From NCBI RefSeq assembly GCF_013337285.1, contig NZ_SUPW01000002.1, forward strand, positions 558,001 to 622,000: DNA of 64,000 nt. The letters run 5' to 3'. This document shows positions 37,487-45,634 of the stretch, in pieces. The notes beneath the pieces are model-generated. The model did not search any database. It saw nothing but the letters and a program-made list of their open reading frames with translations, and was not told the DNA's origin. How positions within the stretch are numbered: the first letter of the stretch is position 1; every line of letters starts with the position of its first letter. A program made the translations under genes and the position numbers. Origin of the DNA: Agrobacterium tumefaciens. Its GTDB lineage: Bacteria > Pseudomonadota > Alphaproteobacteria > Rhizobiales > Rhizobiaceae.

Positions 37487-38080
37487 ATGACCGTTGAAAC
37501 CTTCGCTGCACTGGTGTTGTTTGCCTTCACCACCTCCATCACGCCCGGCCCAAACAATATGATGCTGTTTACCTCTGGCGTGAATTTTGGGTTCCGCCGC
37601 ACCATCCCGCATATGCTGGGCATCGGCGTGGGGTTCTTTTCGCTGCTGATCGGTGTCGGTTTCGGTCTAGGTGCGGTGCTGCATTCGGTGCCGGCGCTTT
37701 ACACCGGGCTGAAATTTGCGGGCGGGCTGTATCTCGTCTGGATCGCGTGGAAGATCGGTACTTCCCGCAGCCTGAACGAGGGGACGGCCGCATCGCAGCC
37801 GATGAGCTTCCTTGCCGCCGCTGCCTTTCAATGGGTCAATCCGAAGGCCTGGGTGATGGCGGTGACGGCAATGGCGACCTATACCAACGAGGCGCAATAT
37901 TTCGTCACTGTTCTGGTCGTCGGCGTGGCCTTCGCCGCCGTCAATCTTCCCAGCGTTTCGACCTGGGCGGGCTTCGGCTCTGCGCTGCGCGACTGGCTTT
38001 CCGTGCCGGTCCGGCTCAAATGGTTCAACATCACCATGGCCGCGCTGCTCGTCGTCAGCCTTTGGCCGATGCTGAAATAA
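37487..38080 (+). CDS. LysE/RhtB family amino-acid exporter
   Basis: A 197-aa inner-membrane protein with about six helices. [18 protein letters not shown] is the LysE-family signature, and FQWVNPKAW the second conserved motif. It probably exports an amino acid or related metabolite. ATG 37487 follows AGGAG. Divergent from the aldo/keto reductase. Confidence 0.9.
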   Translation: MTVETFAALVLFAFTTSITPGPNNMMLFTSGVNFGFRRTIPHMLGIGVGFFSLLIGVGFGLGAVLHSVPALYTGLKFAGGLYLVWIAWKIGTSRSLNEGTAASQPMSFLAAAAFQWVNPKAWVMAVTAMATYTNEAQYFVTVLVVGVAFAAVNLPSVSTWAGFGSALRDWLSVPVRLKWFNITMAALLVVSLWPMLK

Positions 38081-38086
38081 CAGCCT

Positions 38087-38875
38087 TTACGTCGGGAATT
38101 GCCGATAACATTCCTCGGCGATCTTCTGCACTTCGTCGCGCGTCAGTTCGGCGGAAACGGCATAGCCCAGTTCGTTGTCTATCCAGTAGAAAGTCTCGAT
38201 GCCGTCGGCGCTCGCCATGCGGAAACTGGTGGTGCGGTTTTCCTCGTTATGACCAATCAGCACCGTCACGCGTTTGCCGGTCTTGTCCTGATACATCAGC
38301 ATTGCGCCCGGCTTGCCGCTGACGGGGATGAGGCGTCCGCCGACGAGGTCGTATCCGATCTTGGAAAGATCAGGGATCGCAAAGGGATAGCCGAGCCGCT
38401 TGCCGAGCCATGTCGCAAGATGCTGCTGCTCTCCCGCGCCAACCTCGACGGGGTGGCGCACTTCGCTTGCATAGATGAGATAGGCGGATTTTGCCTGTGC
38501 CGGAATATCCGTCGTCAGCGACGCCAGCGTCACGTCCTGCGGTGTGGAGACGGATGCCGGCAGAAGTCGGCCAGCTGCGGCGCCCGCAGCAAAGATCATG
38601 AGGGCGGCTGCTGTTTTCGCAAGAGCCGGTTTCAGCCGCCATGTACGGTCCGGTTTTGGTGGGCTGAGCATCGATGCGTCGTGCGGATGGGCGGCGGCAT
38701 AGGAAGCGAAGGCATTGCGAAGAATCTCGGCCTGCTGTTTCCAGTCCTGCACACGGGCCTGCTCTTCAGGTCTTTCTGCGAGCCACGCCTCGACAGCCGC
38801 GCGGTCATCGTCGGAAAGAAGCCCGTCGACATAGGCGTGCAGGTCGTCTTCGGTTATGGCGTCGGGCCGTTTCAT
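38087..38875 (-). CDS. Anti-sigma factor (membrane-bound, partner of the ECF sigma)
   Basis: A 262-aa protein. The cytoplasmic N-terminus (ITEDDLHAYVDGLLSDDDRAAVEAWLAE) is the alphaproteobacterial anti-sigma domain (zf-HC2-like but without the zinc cysteines). One membrane helix (about 85-105) and a periplasmic sensor domain follow. Its start overlaps the sigma-factor stop by four bases, giving stoichiometric synthesis. It should hold the sigma factor inactive until a periplasmic signal arrives. Confidence 0.88.
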   Translation of the reverse strand: MKRPDAITEDDLHAYVDGLLSDDDRAAVEAWLAERPEEQARVQDWKQQAEILRNAFASYAAAHPHDASMLSPPKPDRTWRLKPALAKTAAALMIFAAGAAAGRLLPASVSTPQDVTLASLTTDIPAQAKSAYLIYASEVRHPVEVGAGEQQHLATWLGKRLGYPFAIPDLSKIGYDLVGGRLIPVSGKPGAMLMYQDKTGKRVTVLIGHNEENRTTSFRMASADGIETFYWIDNELGYAVSAELTRDEVQKIAEECYRQFPT

Positions 38876-39438
38876 CGTGGTCTCCGCAGAGGAATGATAT
38901 TGTCCGCCGCCAGCTGCTGGCGAAGGGTTTCGCGGGCGCGGGACAGTCTGGACATGACAGTGCCGAGCGGGATCGACAGCGTCTCGGCTGCCTCCTGATA
39001 GCTGTAGCCTTCCACCGTCACCAGCATCAGCACGGCCCGCATGTCAGGCGAAAGAAGGGCGAGCGCGCCGTGCAGCCGGTCGTTCTCCAGCGTATCGGAC
39101 AGCTGATCGGTGACGGCGATGGTCTCATGGCCATCCAGGCTCTCGGACGGGTGGCGTTTCTCGGCGCGATGGCGGTTGCGATAAAGATTCGTCATTATCG
39201 TGTAAGCCCATGATTTCAAACTCGTTCCGCGCCATTGCCTTTTATTGACGAGCGCTTTTTCCACGCAGTCCTGCAAAAGGTCTTCGCCATCGGCGTCCGA
39301 GCGGGAAAGGCTGCGGGAATAACGGCGCAGCATGGGTATCAGCGCCAGCACCTCCGCTTCGAAGGTGCCGGCTGCGGGGGAGTGGCTCCCCCGCGTTTTG
39401 CCATTCATGCCATCAGGGTTTTGCGGCATCCCATACAC
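38872..39438 (-). CDS. ECF-family RNA polymerase sigma factor
   Basis: A 188-aa (longest frame) sigma factor with region 2 (SDADGEDLLQDCVEKAL, TSLKSWAYTIMTNLYRNRHR) and region 4 (LLSPDMRAVLMLVTVEGYSYQEAAETL, then GTVMSRLSRARETLR). The longest frame begins with GTG 39438, overlapping the upstream gene by 26 bp; ATG at 39429 or 39408 are alternatives. It lies in a three-gene operon with a secreted protein before it and its anti-sigma after it. Confidence 0.92.
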   Translation of the reverse strand: MYGMPQNPDGMNGKTRGSHSPAAGTFEAEVLALIPMLRRYSRSLSRSDADGEDLLQDCVEKALVNKRQWRGTSLKSWAYTIMTNLYRNRHRAEKRHPSESLDGHETIAVTDQLSDTLENDRLHGALALLSPDMRAVLMLVTVEGYSYQEAAETLSIPLGTVMSRLSRARETLRQQLAADNIIPLRRPR

Positions 39439-39787
39439 CGTTCATACCGTCACCGGTGGCGTCGCCTTTTTTCATGTCCTTGACCCAGTAATAGAGCGGC
39501 ATGCCGTCCTTGGCCCATTGCATCTTGCCGTCCTTGCGCGTCACGGTCGTATAGGCTCCCTCGGCCTTGTCGCCCATGCTCGCGAAAAACGGCGGCCAGT
39601 TCGTGGCGCATTTGTCATAACAATTGGATACGCCCTTCTTGTCGTTCTTGAAAGTGTAGAGCGTCATGCCTTTTTCGCCGGCAAGTACATTGCCTTTGTC
39701 GGTCTTGACCGTTTCGACCGCCGGGGCCGCATAGGCCGTTCCGGCAAAAGCCAGAATGAGGGCGGGAACGATAAAGCGGATCTTCAT
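39413..39787 (-). CDS. Secreted COG4315-type repeat protein
   Basis: A 124-aa exported protein. The signal peptide (1-22, ending GTAYAAP) is followed by two copies of the lipoprotein-repeat domain (PF03640-type): KGMTLYTFKNDKKGVSNCYDKCATNWPPF and DGMPLYYWVKDMKKGDATGDGM. Function is unknown; such proteins are often targets of ECF sigma factors. ATG 39787 has GGAGG eight bases upstream, better than the ATG at 39793. It leads the sigma/anti-sigma operon. Confidence 0.85.
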   Translation of the reverse strand: MKIRFIVPALILAFAGTAYAAPAVETVKTDKGNVLAGEKGMTLYTFKNDKKGVSNCYDKCATNWPPFFASMGDKAEGAYTTVTRKDGKMQWAKDGMPLYYWVKDMKKGDATGDGMNGVWDAAKP

Positions 39788-39835
39788 GGACATATCCTCC
39801 TTGGTTCGGGCGGGCTGTGCCGCCAACAGATCAAG

Positions 39836-39863
39836 AGACACCGCAGGTGGCAGGTTTATTCCC
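39836..39863 (-). promoter_or_regulatory. Candidate ECF-type promoter of the sigma operon
   Basis: On the minus strand: GGGAAT (39863-39858, continuing AAA), a 16-bp spacer, then GTGTCT (39841-39836). GGAAT plus a GTC-containing -10 is the general form of ECF promoters, about 50 bp before the first gene's ATG. Suggests autoregulation. Confidence 0.5.
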
Positions 39864-39906
39864 TGTCGCGACACGATTTTTTGCGATTTTAAAACTTATC
39901 CATTGA

Positions 39907-39933
39907 GCTAAGTATTTTATCGTGATAGTTAGC
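39907..39933. promoter_or_regulatory. Inverted repeat before the second ArsR gene
   Basis: GCTAAGTAT (39907-39915) and ATAGTTAGC (39925-39933): 9-bp arms with one mismatch and a 9-bp spacer, ending 3 bp before the ArsR ATG. A likely autoregulatory operator, different from that of the first ArsR pair. Confidence 0.5.
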
Positions 39934-39936
39934 CTT

Positions 39937-40299
39937 ATGGAAAACTATTCAGACGCGCTCGACGATATCTTCCAGTCTCTTGCCGATCCGACCCGCAGGG
40001 CTGTGATTTTGAGGCTGGGCGGTGGGGAGGCGAGCATCGGAACGCTGGCCGAACCTTTCGATATGGCTTTACCATCGTTTATGAAACACATTCGCCAGCT
40101 GGAAGAGGCCGGGCTGATCGTGACCCGCAAGCAGGGCCGAGTGCGGTTCTGCTCGTTGGAGCAACAGCGGTTTTCCATGCTCGATGGCTGGTTGTCGCAA
40201 CAGCGCGCCATCTGGGAAGGCCGCACGGACCGGCTCGAACAATTCGTCATGGCGCAAAAAGATATGGCCGCCACACGCAAACGGGAGAATGACACATGA
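39937..40299 (+). CDS. ArsR-family regulator (second ArsR-SRPBCC pair)
   Basis: A 120-aa winged-helix protein: LDDIFQSLADPTRRAVILRLGGGEASIGTLAEPFDMALPSFMKHIRQLEEAGLIVTRKQGR. No metal-binding cysteines. It resembles the ArsR at 35450 in layout, but the recognition helix differs (LPSFMKHIRQL versus LAAASKHIKAL), matching the different upstream palindrome. The stop overlaps the next start by four bases. Confidence 0.88.
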   Translation: MENYSDALDDIFQSLADPTRRAVILRLGGGEASIGTLAEPFDMALPSFMKHIRQLEEAGLIVTRKQGRVRFCSLEQQRFSMLDGWLSQQRAIWEGRTDRLEQFVMAQKDMAATRKRENDT

Positions 40300-40778
40300 C
40301 CGAAACTTTCAATCCCGATCTCGACCTTAAAATTTCAAGGATCATAAGGGCGCCGCGACAGCTCGTCTGGAATGCATGGGTCGATAAGAACAGTCTTGAA
40401 CAATGGTGGGTACCGCATCCCGGCCAGTGCCGCGTCGAGAAGATGGAGCTTCACCCCGGCGGCGCGTTCGAGACACGCTACAGCGAGGACGGCACGGCAT
40501 TTGGCGACCATATAAGCGGCTGTTTTCTGGCGGTGGATGATGGCGAGCGTCTGGTTTTCACCGATGCGCTGATCTCGGGTTTCCGCCCCTCCGCCCGCCC
40601 GTTCCTCACCGCCGTGATGACTTTCAGTGATCACCCGGAGGGTATGGAATATGTGGCCTATGCGATGCACAGAAACCCTGGGGATCGCGATAAGCACGCG
40701 GAGATGGGTTTCTTTGACGGCTGGAACACGGTTGCGGAGCAACTGGCGCGGCTTGTCGAAAAGCAGGCGGCCCATTGA
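40296..40778 (+). CDS. SRPBCC/AHSA1-domain protein (second pair)
   Basis: A 160-aa START-like protein. DLDLKISRIIRAPRQLVWNAWVDKNSLEQWWVP is the typical opening, followed by GGAFETRY and a C-terminal GFFDGWNTVAEQLARLV. A ligand-binding hydrophobic cavity is expected; ligand unknown. Coupled to the ArsR gene by an ATGA overlap. Confidence 0.88.
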   Translation: MTETFNPDLDLKISRIIRAPRQLVWNAWVDKNSLEQWWVPHPGQCRVEKMELHPGGAFETRYSEDGTAFGDHISGCFLAVDDGERLVFTDALISGFRPSARPFLTAVMTFSDHPEGMEYVAYAMHRNPGDRDKHAEMGFFDGWNTVAEQLARLVEKQAAH

Positions 40779-40784
40779 GCGGCA

Positions 40785-41267
40785 TCAGCCGAACAGGGCG
40801 ATATCCGGTTTGGCGAGCATCAACCAGATGATGCCGACAACCGCGAAGAAGGCGGGGAAACCGCAGGCGAACCAGATGCGGTAAAGACGGAACCACTGCG
40901 CCGGCAAGGCCTGTCCCGTGGCGGCGCAGTCTCGAGCGATATTGCGCAGCCGGATCTGTATCCACACCACCGGCAACCAGAAAATGCCGGTTAAGACATA
41001 AAGGCCAAGCGAAAGGGCGACCCAGCCTTCGGTCAGCGGCCAGCCGATGATGCGCGCGAGAAAATAACCGGTCACCGGCTGGATGATCGCCGCCGTCGCG
41101 GTGAAGATCGTATCGGCAATGACGACGGTGCCGGCGACATGGGCGATCAGCGCCGGGTTTGCCGTTCGCCGTGCCATGACCATGAAAAATGCGATACCGG
41201 CACCGGTGCCGAACAGCACCGTTGCACCGATGACATGGGCAAGCCGCAGCAGTTCCTCAAGCGTCAT
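40785..41267 (-). CDS. DUF2269 family membrane protein
   Basis: A 160-aa protein with four hydrophobic helices and the DUF2269 opening LLRLAHVIGATVLFGTGAG. It resembles small integral membrane proteins of unknown function. Its ATG overlaps the stop of the upstream fusion protein by one base (TGATG), so they form an operon. The two may work together in the membrane. Confidence 0.85.
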   Translation of the reverse strand: MTLEELLRLAHVIGATVLFGTGAGIAFFMVMARRTANPALIAHVAGTVVIADTIFTATAAIIQPVTGYFLARIIGWPLTEGWVALSLGLYVLTGIFWLPVVWIQIRLRNIARDCAATGQALPAQWFRLYRIWFACGFPAFFAVVGIIWLMLAKPDIALFG

Positions 41268-42562
41268 CAGCGTTCATCCAGTGTGGCGAAGGCAACGAAA
41301 GCCAGGGCGATGGAAGGCAGGACCTTGACCAAGGGGCCGAGCGGATCGAGCCACAGGCCCGGCTCCAGCAGGCTGCCGCCGGCTAGGTAAGCAGCGCTGA
41401 CCAGCAGCATGCCGATGAGCGCCTTTCTGGCGAGCGACCGCAGCAGGACGGTGACGCCGAGGGCGATATCGATGAGGCAGGTGGCGAGTGTGAGGGTCAC
41501 GGCCGGTGTCTGCGGCATGAAGGGCAGAAAATGCGCCGCTGCTCCATTGATGTTCAGCAGCGGCACGAGGCCGGACAGCAGCCAGAATAGAGACAGGCAG
41601 AGGATGACCAGCGGTTTGAGCAGATATAATCTGGCAAACCACAGGTCCTGCACGCCGGAGGGGTGGGCGGCCAGCGTTTGCGTCAATGTCTTGAGCGACA
41701 ACGTCCTCGGTCGCGCCTCATCCTCCGTCACGATGCCTTCCGACATGACCGTCATGGCGGTCGAACGCAGCGGCGAGCGCCAGCCGAGCGCGCCCGCGGC
41801 ATCCGCCACAAGGCTGACGGGCCGCATGAAGGCTGCCGGAAGGTTTATGACAGGGGCAGGGGGGAGGCCGAGCCATTGCCGGTGGGTGACGACCACATCC
41901 TGCAATGTCAGTGCTTCGTCTGCAGCAAGTTCGAGATCGCTGCCCGGTGGAATGTCGCCGTTGATCGCCGCGTTGACGGCTTCCGCCACATCCTCGACTG
42001 CGACCGTGCGGACCGGCATCGTCCCATTGACGAGCGGCAGCATGAGGGGAAAGCTGGCAAGCGCGCGCACCAGTGCCGTGCCGCCATGGGCATTGCGCCC
42101 GACAACCAGCGCAGGCCGGAGAATGACATAAGGCAGGCCGCTTGCGGCCAGTGCTCCATCGGCGCGGCGTTTGGTGGCGAGAAAGGGCAGGTCGGCTGCC
42201 GCTCCCGCCGTGCGGGCAGATATCTGGATCAGCAGCCTGCCGCCCGCCTGCGCCGCCGCCTCGTAAAGCGCCAGCATGGCTTTTTCCTGCGTCGCGGCAA
42301 GATCGTCCGAAAGACCGTCCTGAAGCGCGCCGGCGCAATTGACGATGGCGTCATGAGCCCTGACCAGCACTTCCCAGTCTGGGGCTTGCGTCATGCGGGC
42401 GAGATCGGCGGAAATCCAGTTCGCGAAAGGCCACTTGTCTTTGCCGTGTCTGACGGAGCGGGCCAGCCCGGTGACGGAATGGCCTCCGCCATGGAGACTA
42501 CGCATCACCTCCGAACCGATGAAACCTGTCGCGCCGAGAATCAATATCTTCATGCACGGCAT
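41267..42562 (-). CDS. NAD(P)-binding (SDR-like) and DoxX-like membrane fusion protein
   Basis: A 431-aa two-part protein. Residues 1-280 are an atypical SDR/NmrA-like domain with the dinucleotide motif ILGATGFIGSEV and a conserved YVILRPALVVGR segment. Residues about 310-430 contain four hydrophobic helices similar to DoxX-like domains. The fusion suggests a membrane-tethered reductase or quinone-linked enzyme; the substrate is unknown. Start ATG 42562 or 42553. Operon with the DUF2269 gene. Confidence 0.82.
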   Translation of the reverse strand: MPCMKILILGATGFIGSEVMRSLHGGGHSVTGLARSVRHGKDKWPFANWISADLARMTQAPDWEVLVRAHDAIVNCAGALQDGLSDDLAATQEKAMLALYEAAAQAGGRLLIQISARTAGAAADLPFLATKRRADGALAASGLPYVILRPALVVGRNAHGGTALVRALASFPLMLPLVNGTMPVRTVAVEDVAEAVNAAINGDIPPGSDLELAADEALTLQDVVVTHRQWLGLPPAPVINLPAAFMRPVSLVADAAGALGWRSPLRSTAMTVMSEGIVTEDEARPRTLSLKTLTQTLAAHPSGVQDLWFARLYLLKPLVILCLSLFWLLSGLVPLLNINGAAAHFLPFMPQTPAVTLTLATCLIDIALGVTVLLRSLARKALIGMLLVSAAYLAGGSLLEPGLWLDPLGPLVKVLPSIALAFVAFATLDER

Positions 42563-42677
42563 GATAGCCGCCGTGGTTTAAAAACCAGCCGTGTTTTATT
42601 GCCGCATTATGGTCTCACGATTCATCTTTCGTTCTTTTTCTGTTGCGCAGGGTGCTCGAATCCTGCGATGAGGGCGC

Positions 42678-43805
42678 ATGTTATTTTCACCGCAACAGGA
42701 CGAAGCGCTCAAGGCTGTTTCCCGCTGGCTGAAGGAAGGCCGGACGCCGGTTTTCCGGCTGTTCGGTTATGCCGGAACGGGCAAGACGACGCTTGCCAAA
42801 CATTTCGCGGAAAATGTCGATGGCGAGGTGCTGTTTGCGGCCTTCACCGGCAAGGCGGCGCAGGTGCTGCGTTCGCGCGGGGCGACCAACGCCCGCACCA
42901 TCCATTCGCTTATCTACCGACCGCGTGGCGAAGAAACTGTTGAAGACGAGGAAACCGGCAAGACCTCGGTCGCGCCGATGTTCTCCATCAACCGCCAGAG
43001 CCCGCTTGCCAAGGCGGCGCTGATCATCATCGACGAATGTTCGATGGTGGATGAACAGCTTGGCAAGGATCTGATGAGTTTCGGCACGCCGATCCTCGTG
43101 CTTGGTGATCCGGGGCAGCTGCCGCCGGTATCGGGCGGCGGTTATTTTACCGAGCAGGAGCCGGATTATCTTCTGTCGGAAATTCACCGTCAGGCCAAGG
43201 ACAATCCCATCATCCATCTTGCCATGGATGTGCGCGAAGGCCGCGAGATCATGCGCGGCGACTACGGCACGGCGCAGGTGATTTCGAAATCCGAGGTGAC
43301 GCAGTCGCTGGTGCTGGAAGCCGATCAGGTGCTGGTCGGTACCAATCGCACGCGCCGGCGCTATAATCAGCGGCTTCGCGAACTCAAGGGTTTTTCGGCC
43401 GATTACCCGCAATCGGGCGACAAGCTGGTCTGCCTCAGGAACGATCCGGCCAAGGGCCTGCTGAACGGCTCGCTCTGGCAGGTGATGAGTTCGTCGCGCG
43501 AGACGGTGAAGCCCGGCATCAATCTGATGATCCGGCCGGAAGACGACGATATGGATCGCGGTGCAGCCAAGATCAAATTGCTGAAGGCGGCGTTTGAGGA
43601 TGTCGAGACCGAAATACCGTGGACCACCCGCAAGCGCTACGACGAGTTCGATTTCGGATATGCGCTGACCGTGCACAAGGCGCAGGGTTCGCAGTGGAAC
43701 AATGTGGTTCTTTTCGACGAGAGCTATGCGTTCCGGGATTCACGCGAAAGATGGCTTTATACCGCCATTACCCGCGCGGCAGAGACGCTTACCATCGTTC
43801 GTTGA
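42678..43805 (+). CDS. RecD-like ATP-dependent DNA helicase (SF1B)
   Basis: A 375-aa single-gene helicase. It has Walker A GYAGTGKTT (30-38), TGKAAQVLRSRGA, Walker B LIIIDECSMVDE, GDPGQLPPV, and the C-terminal UvrD_C_2 motif ALTVHKAQGSQW with YTAITRAAETL. It lacks the N-terminal domains of RecD2, so it is closer to the short Dda-type 5'-3' helicases, or a core-only RecD2 relative. No RecBC genes are adjacent. Confidence 0.9.
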   Translation: MLFSPQQDEALKAVSRWLKEGRTPVFRLFGYAGTGKTTLAKHFAENVDGEVLFAAFTGKAAQVLRSRGATNARTIHSLIYRPRGEETVEDEETGKTSVAPMFSINRQSPLAKAALIIIDECSMVDEQLGKDLMSFGTPILVLGDPGQLPPVSGGGYFTEQEPDYLLSEIHRQAKDNPIIHLAMDVREGREIMRGDYGTAQVISKSEVTQSLVLEADQVLVGTNRTRRRYNQRLRELKGFSADYPQSGDKLVCLRNDPAKGLLNGSLWQVMSSSRETVKPGINLMIRPEDDDMDRGAAKIKLLKAAFEDVETEIPWTTRKRYDEFDFGYALTVHKAQGSQWNNVVLFDESYAFRDSRERWLYTAITRAAETLTIVR

Positions 43806-43877
43806 GATAGAGCATTTGCTCAATCTCCTTTTCTGCGCCTTGTCCGGACGTGCTGCGCACTTTTCCTGCACATGCTT

Positions 43878-44573
43878 TCAAGCCCGGATAATGCCAAGCA
43901 GAACCGCCTTGGCGACCGCCTGAAAACGGTTGCTGGCGCTGAATTTGCCGATGATTTTTGCCTCAAGCAGGTTGAGATCGCTGCCCGAAAGGCCAAGAGC
44001 CCGGGCGAGCCGCACCGGGGCATAACCTTCCGCCATCAATTCCAGACATTTCCGTTCGGTATCGGTGAGGGCGATGTCGTTGGCCGGACCGCGTTCAGCG
44101 CCGTCGAAGCCATCCGCATCGCCATCGCTGACAAGCAATTCCTCGATCTGCTGGGCCTGGCGCTGAAGGGTGGAAAGCTCGGCGGTCAATTCTCTCTTGC
44201 GCTGCCTTAGCGCGACGTGAAATATGTCGTCCGCCTCTTCCTGCGACAGCGAGCGGACGAGTTTTTCCATGATCTCGGTAATGGCGGCAACCGAAATGCC
44301 GACTTCGCGGCAGACATTGATGACGGCCATGCGCTGGACGTTGCGGTGGGTATAGACCCGCATCTGGCCGATGCGCTTCGAGGTTAGCAGCGCCTTTTCT
44401 TCGTAAAAATGAAGCGTTCGGTGGGTCACTCCAAAGATATTGGCCATATCGGCAATGGGCACCGGTTCGGCGGGCAGGAAAGAGGGCAGGCTTATGTCCG
44501 GTAAAAAGCTGCTGAGCCTTAGATTGGGTTTGTCCTCGTCGCCGTTTTCAAACGGCATACGGCCATCCTGCAT
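43878..44573 (-). CDS. MerR-type regulator fused to a LuxR-like HTH
   Basis: A 231-aa regulator with two different DNA-binding units. Residues about 38-105 are a MerR winged helix (PIADMANIFGVTHRTLHFYEEKALL). A coiled coil (about 115-150) is the usual MerR dimerisation helix. Residues about 167-231 look like a LuxR/GerE helix-turn-helix (LTDTERKCLELMAEGYAPVRLARALGL, then NRFQAVAKAVLLGII). The LuxR half has lost some consensus residues. There is no effector-binding Cys cluster. Target genes are unknown; pdxJ is divergent. Confidence 0.82.
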   Translation of the reverse strand: MQDGRMPFENGDEDKPNLRLSSFLPDISLPSFLPAEPVPIADMANIFGVTHRTLHFYEEKALLTSKRIGQMRVYTHRNVQRMAVINVCREVGISVAAITEIMEKLVRSLSQEEADDIFHVALRQRKRELTAELSTLQRQAQQIEELLVSDGDADGFDGAERGPANDIALTDTERKCLELMAEGYAPVRLARALGLSGSDLNLLEAKIIGKFSASNRFQAVAKAVLLGIIRA

Positions 44574-44806
44574 CGTTTCCCCCTTTGCGCTCTTTGGCGG
44601 CGTGCCTGCTTTTAAAAGACATCCGTCGCTTGTTCCCCCGCAACGGTCTGTCTTCTGATCAAGACATCATGCCAAACGCTACATAAGAACCGTAACGTGT
44701 ATTGTGTGTTTTCGTTCCCGTATTCCAAAAAATTTTATCGGCCTCCTTGCGGTCAGCGTCAACCTGCGTGAAACAGGATGCAGATTCCGAACCGGAGCCA
44801 GACGCC

Positions 44807-45562
44807 ATGCCCGCAAAACTTTCCGTCAATCTCAATGCAATCGCCATGCTGCGGAACCGCCGCGATCTTCCGTGGCCGGATGTTGCGCATTTCGGACAAC
44901 TGGCACTCGCTGCGGGTGCAAGCGGCCTGACTGTACACCCTCGTCCCGATCAGCGCCATATCCGCTTTTCAGACCTGCCGGTGCTGCGCGCTTTGATCGA
45001 TGACAGCTTCCCCAAGGCGGAGTTTAACATCGAAGGCTATCCGACCGAGGATTTTCTCGTTCTTTGCGAAAAGACCCAGCCGGAACAGGTGACGCTGGTG
45101 CCGGATGATCCCTCGCAGGCAACGTCGGACCATGGCTGGGATTTCCGCAAGCACGACGTTTTCCTGAAGGAAGTCGTCGGACGCCTGAAGGCCGGCGGCA
45201 TGCGGGTTTCGCTGTTTGCCGATGGTGACGGGGAACGCGAGCCGGTGGAACTGGCGGCTGAAACGGGTGCGGCGCGTATCGAGCTTTACACCGGCCCCTA
45301 TGGCGGCTGCTTTGACGATCCGCAAAAGGGCGAGGCGCTTCTTGAGAAGCTGGGACAGACGGCGGACCATGCTGCGGCACTCGGGCTTGCCGTCAATGCC
45401 GGCCATGACCTGACTGTCGCGAACCTGCCCAGGCTGATGAAACGCATTCCTTATCTGGCTGAAGTTTCCATCGGCCACGGATTGACGGCGGATGCGCTGG
45501 AATATGGCATGGCTGAAACAGTCCGGCGTTTTTGTCAGGCCTGCGGTCAGCCTATTTCATAA
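44807..45562 (+). CDS. pdxJ: Pyridoxine 5'-phosphate synthase
   Basis: A 251-aa TIM-barrel enzyme forming pyridoxine phosphate (vitamin B6) from 3-amino-2-oxopropyl phosphate and deoxyxylulose phosphate. Visible motifs: [52 protein letters not shown] and [15 protein letters not shown] 44807 matches the family start; the frame upstream to 44702 does not look coding. One divergence from the usual start sequence: the E. coli-type VNIDHVATLR is [11 protein letters not shown] here. Confidence 0.94.
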   Translation: MPAKLSVNLNAIAMLRNRRDLPWPDVAHFGQLALAAGASGLTVHPRPDQRHIRFSDLPVLRALIDDSFPKAEFNIEGYPTEDFLVLCEKTQPEQVTLVPDDPSQATSDHGWDFRKHDVFLKEVVGRLKAGGMRVSLFADGDGEREPVELAAETGAARIELYTGPYGGCFDDPQKGEALLEKLGQTADHAAALGLAVNAGHDLTVANLPRLMKRIPYLAEVSIGHGLTADALEYGMAETVRRFCQACGQPIS

Positions 45563-45634
45563 CCAAAGTCAATTTTTTCGCCTATGCTTTGGCTTGCGCA
45601 TGCTCCGTGCGCGCGCTTTTGAAGGCAGAGACAT

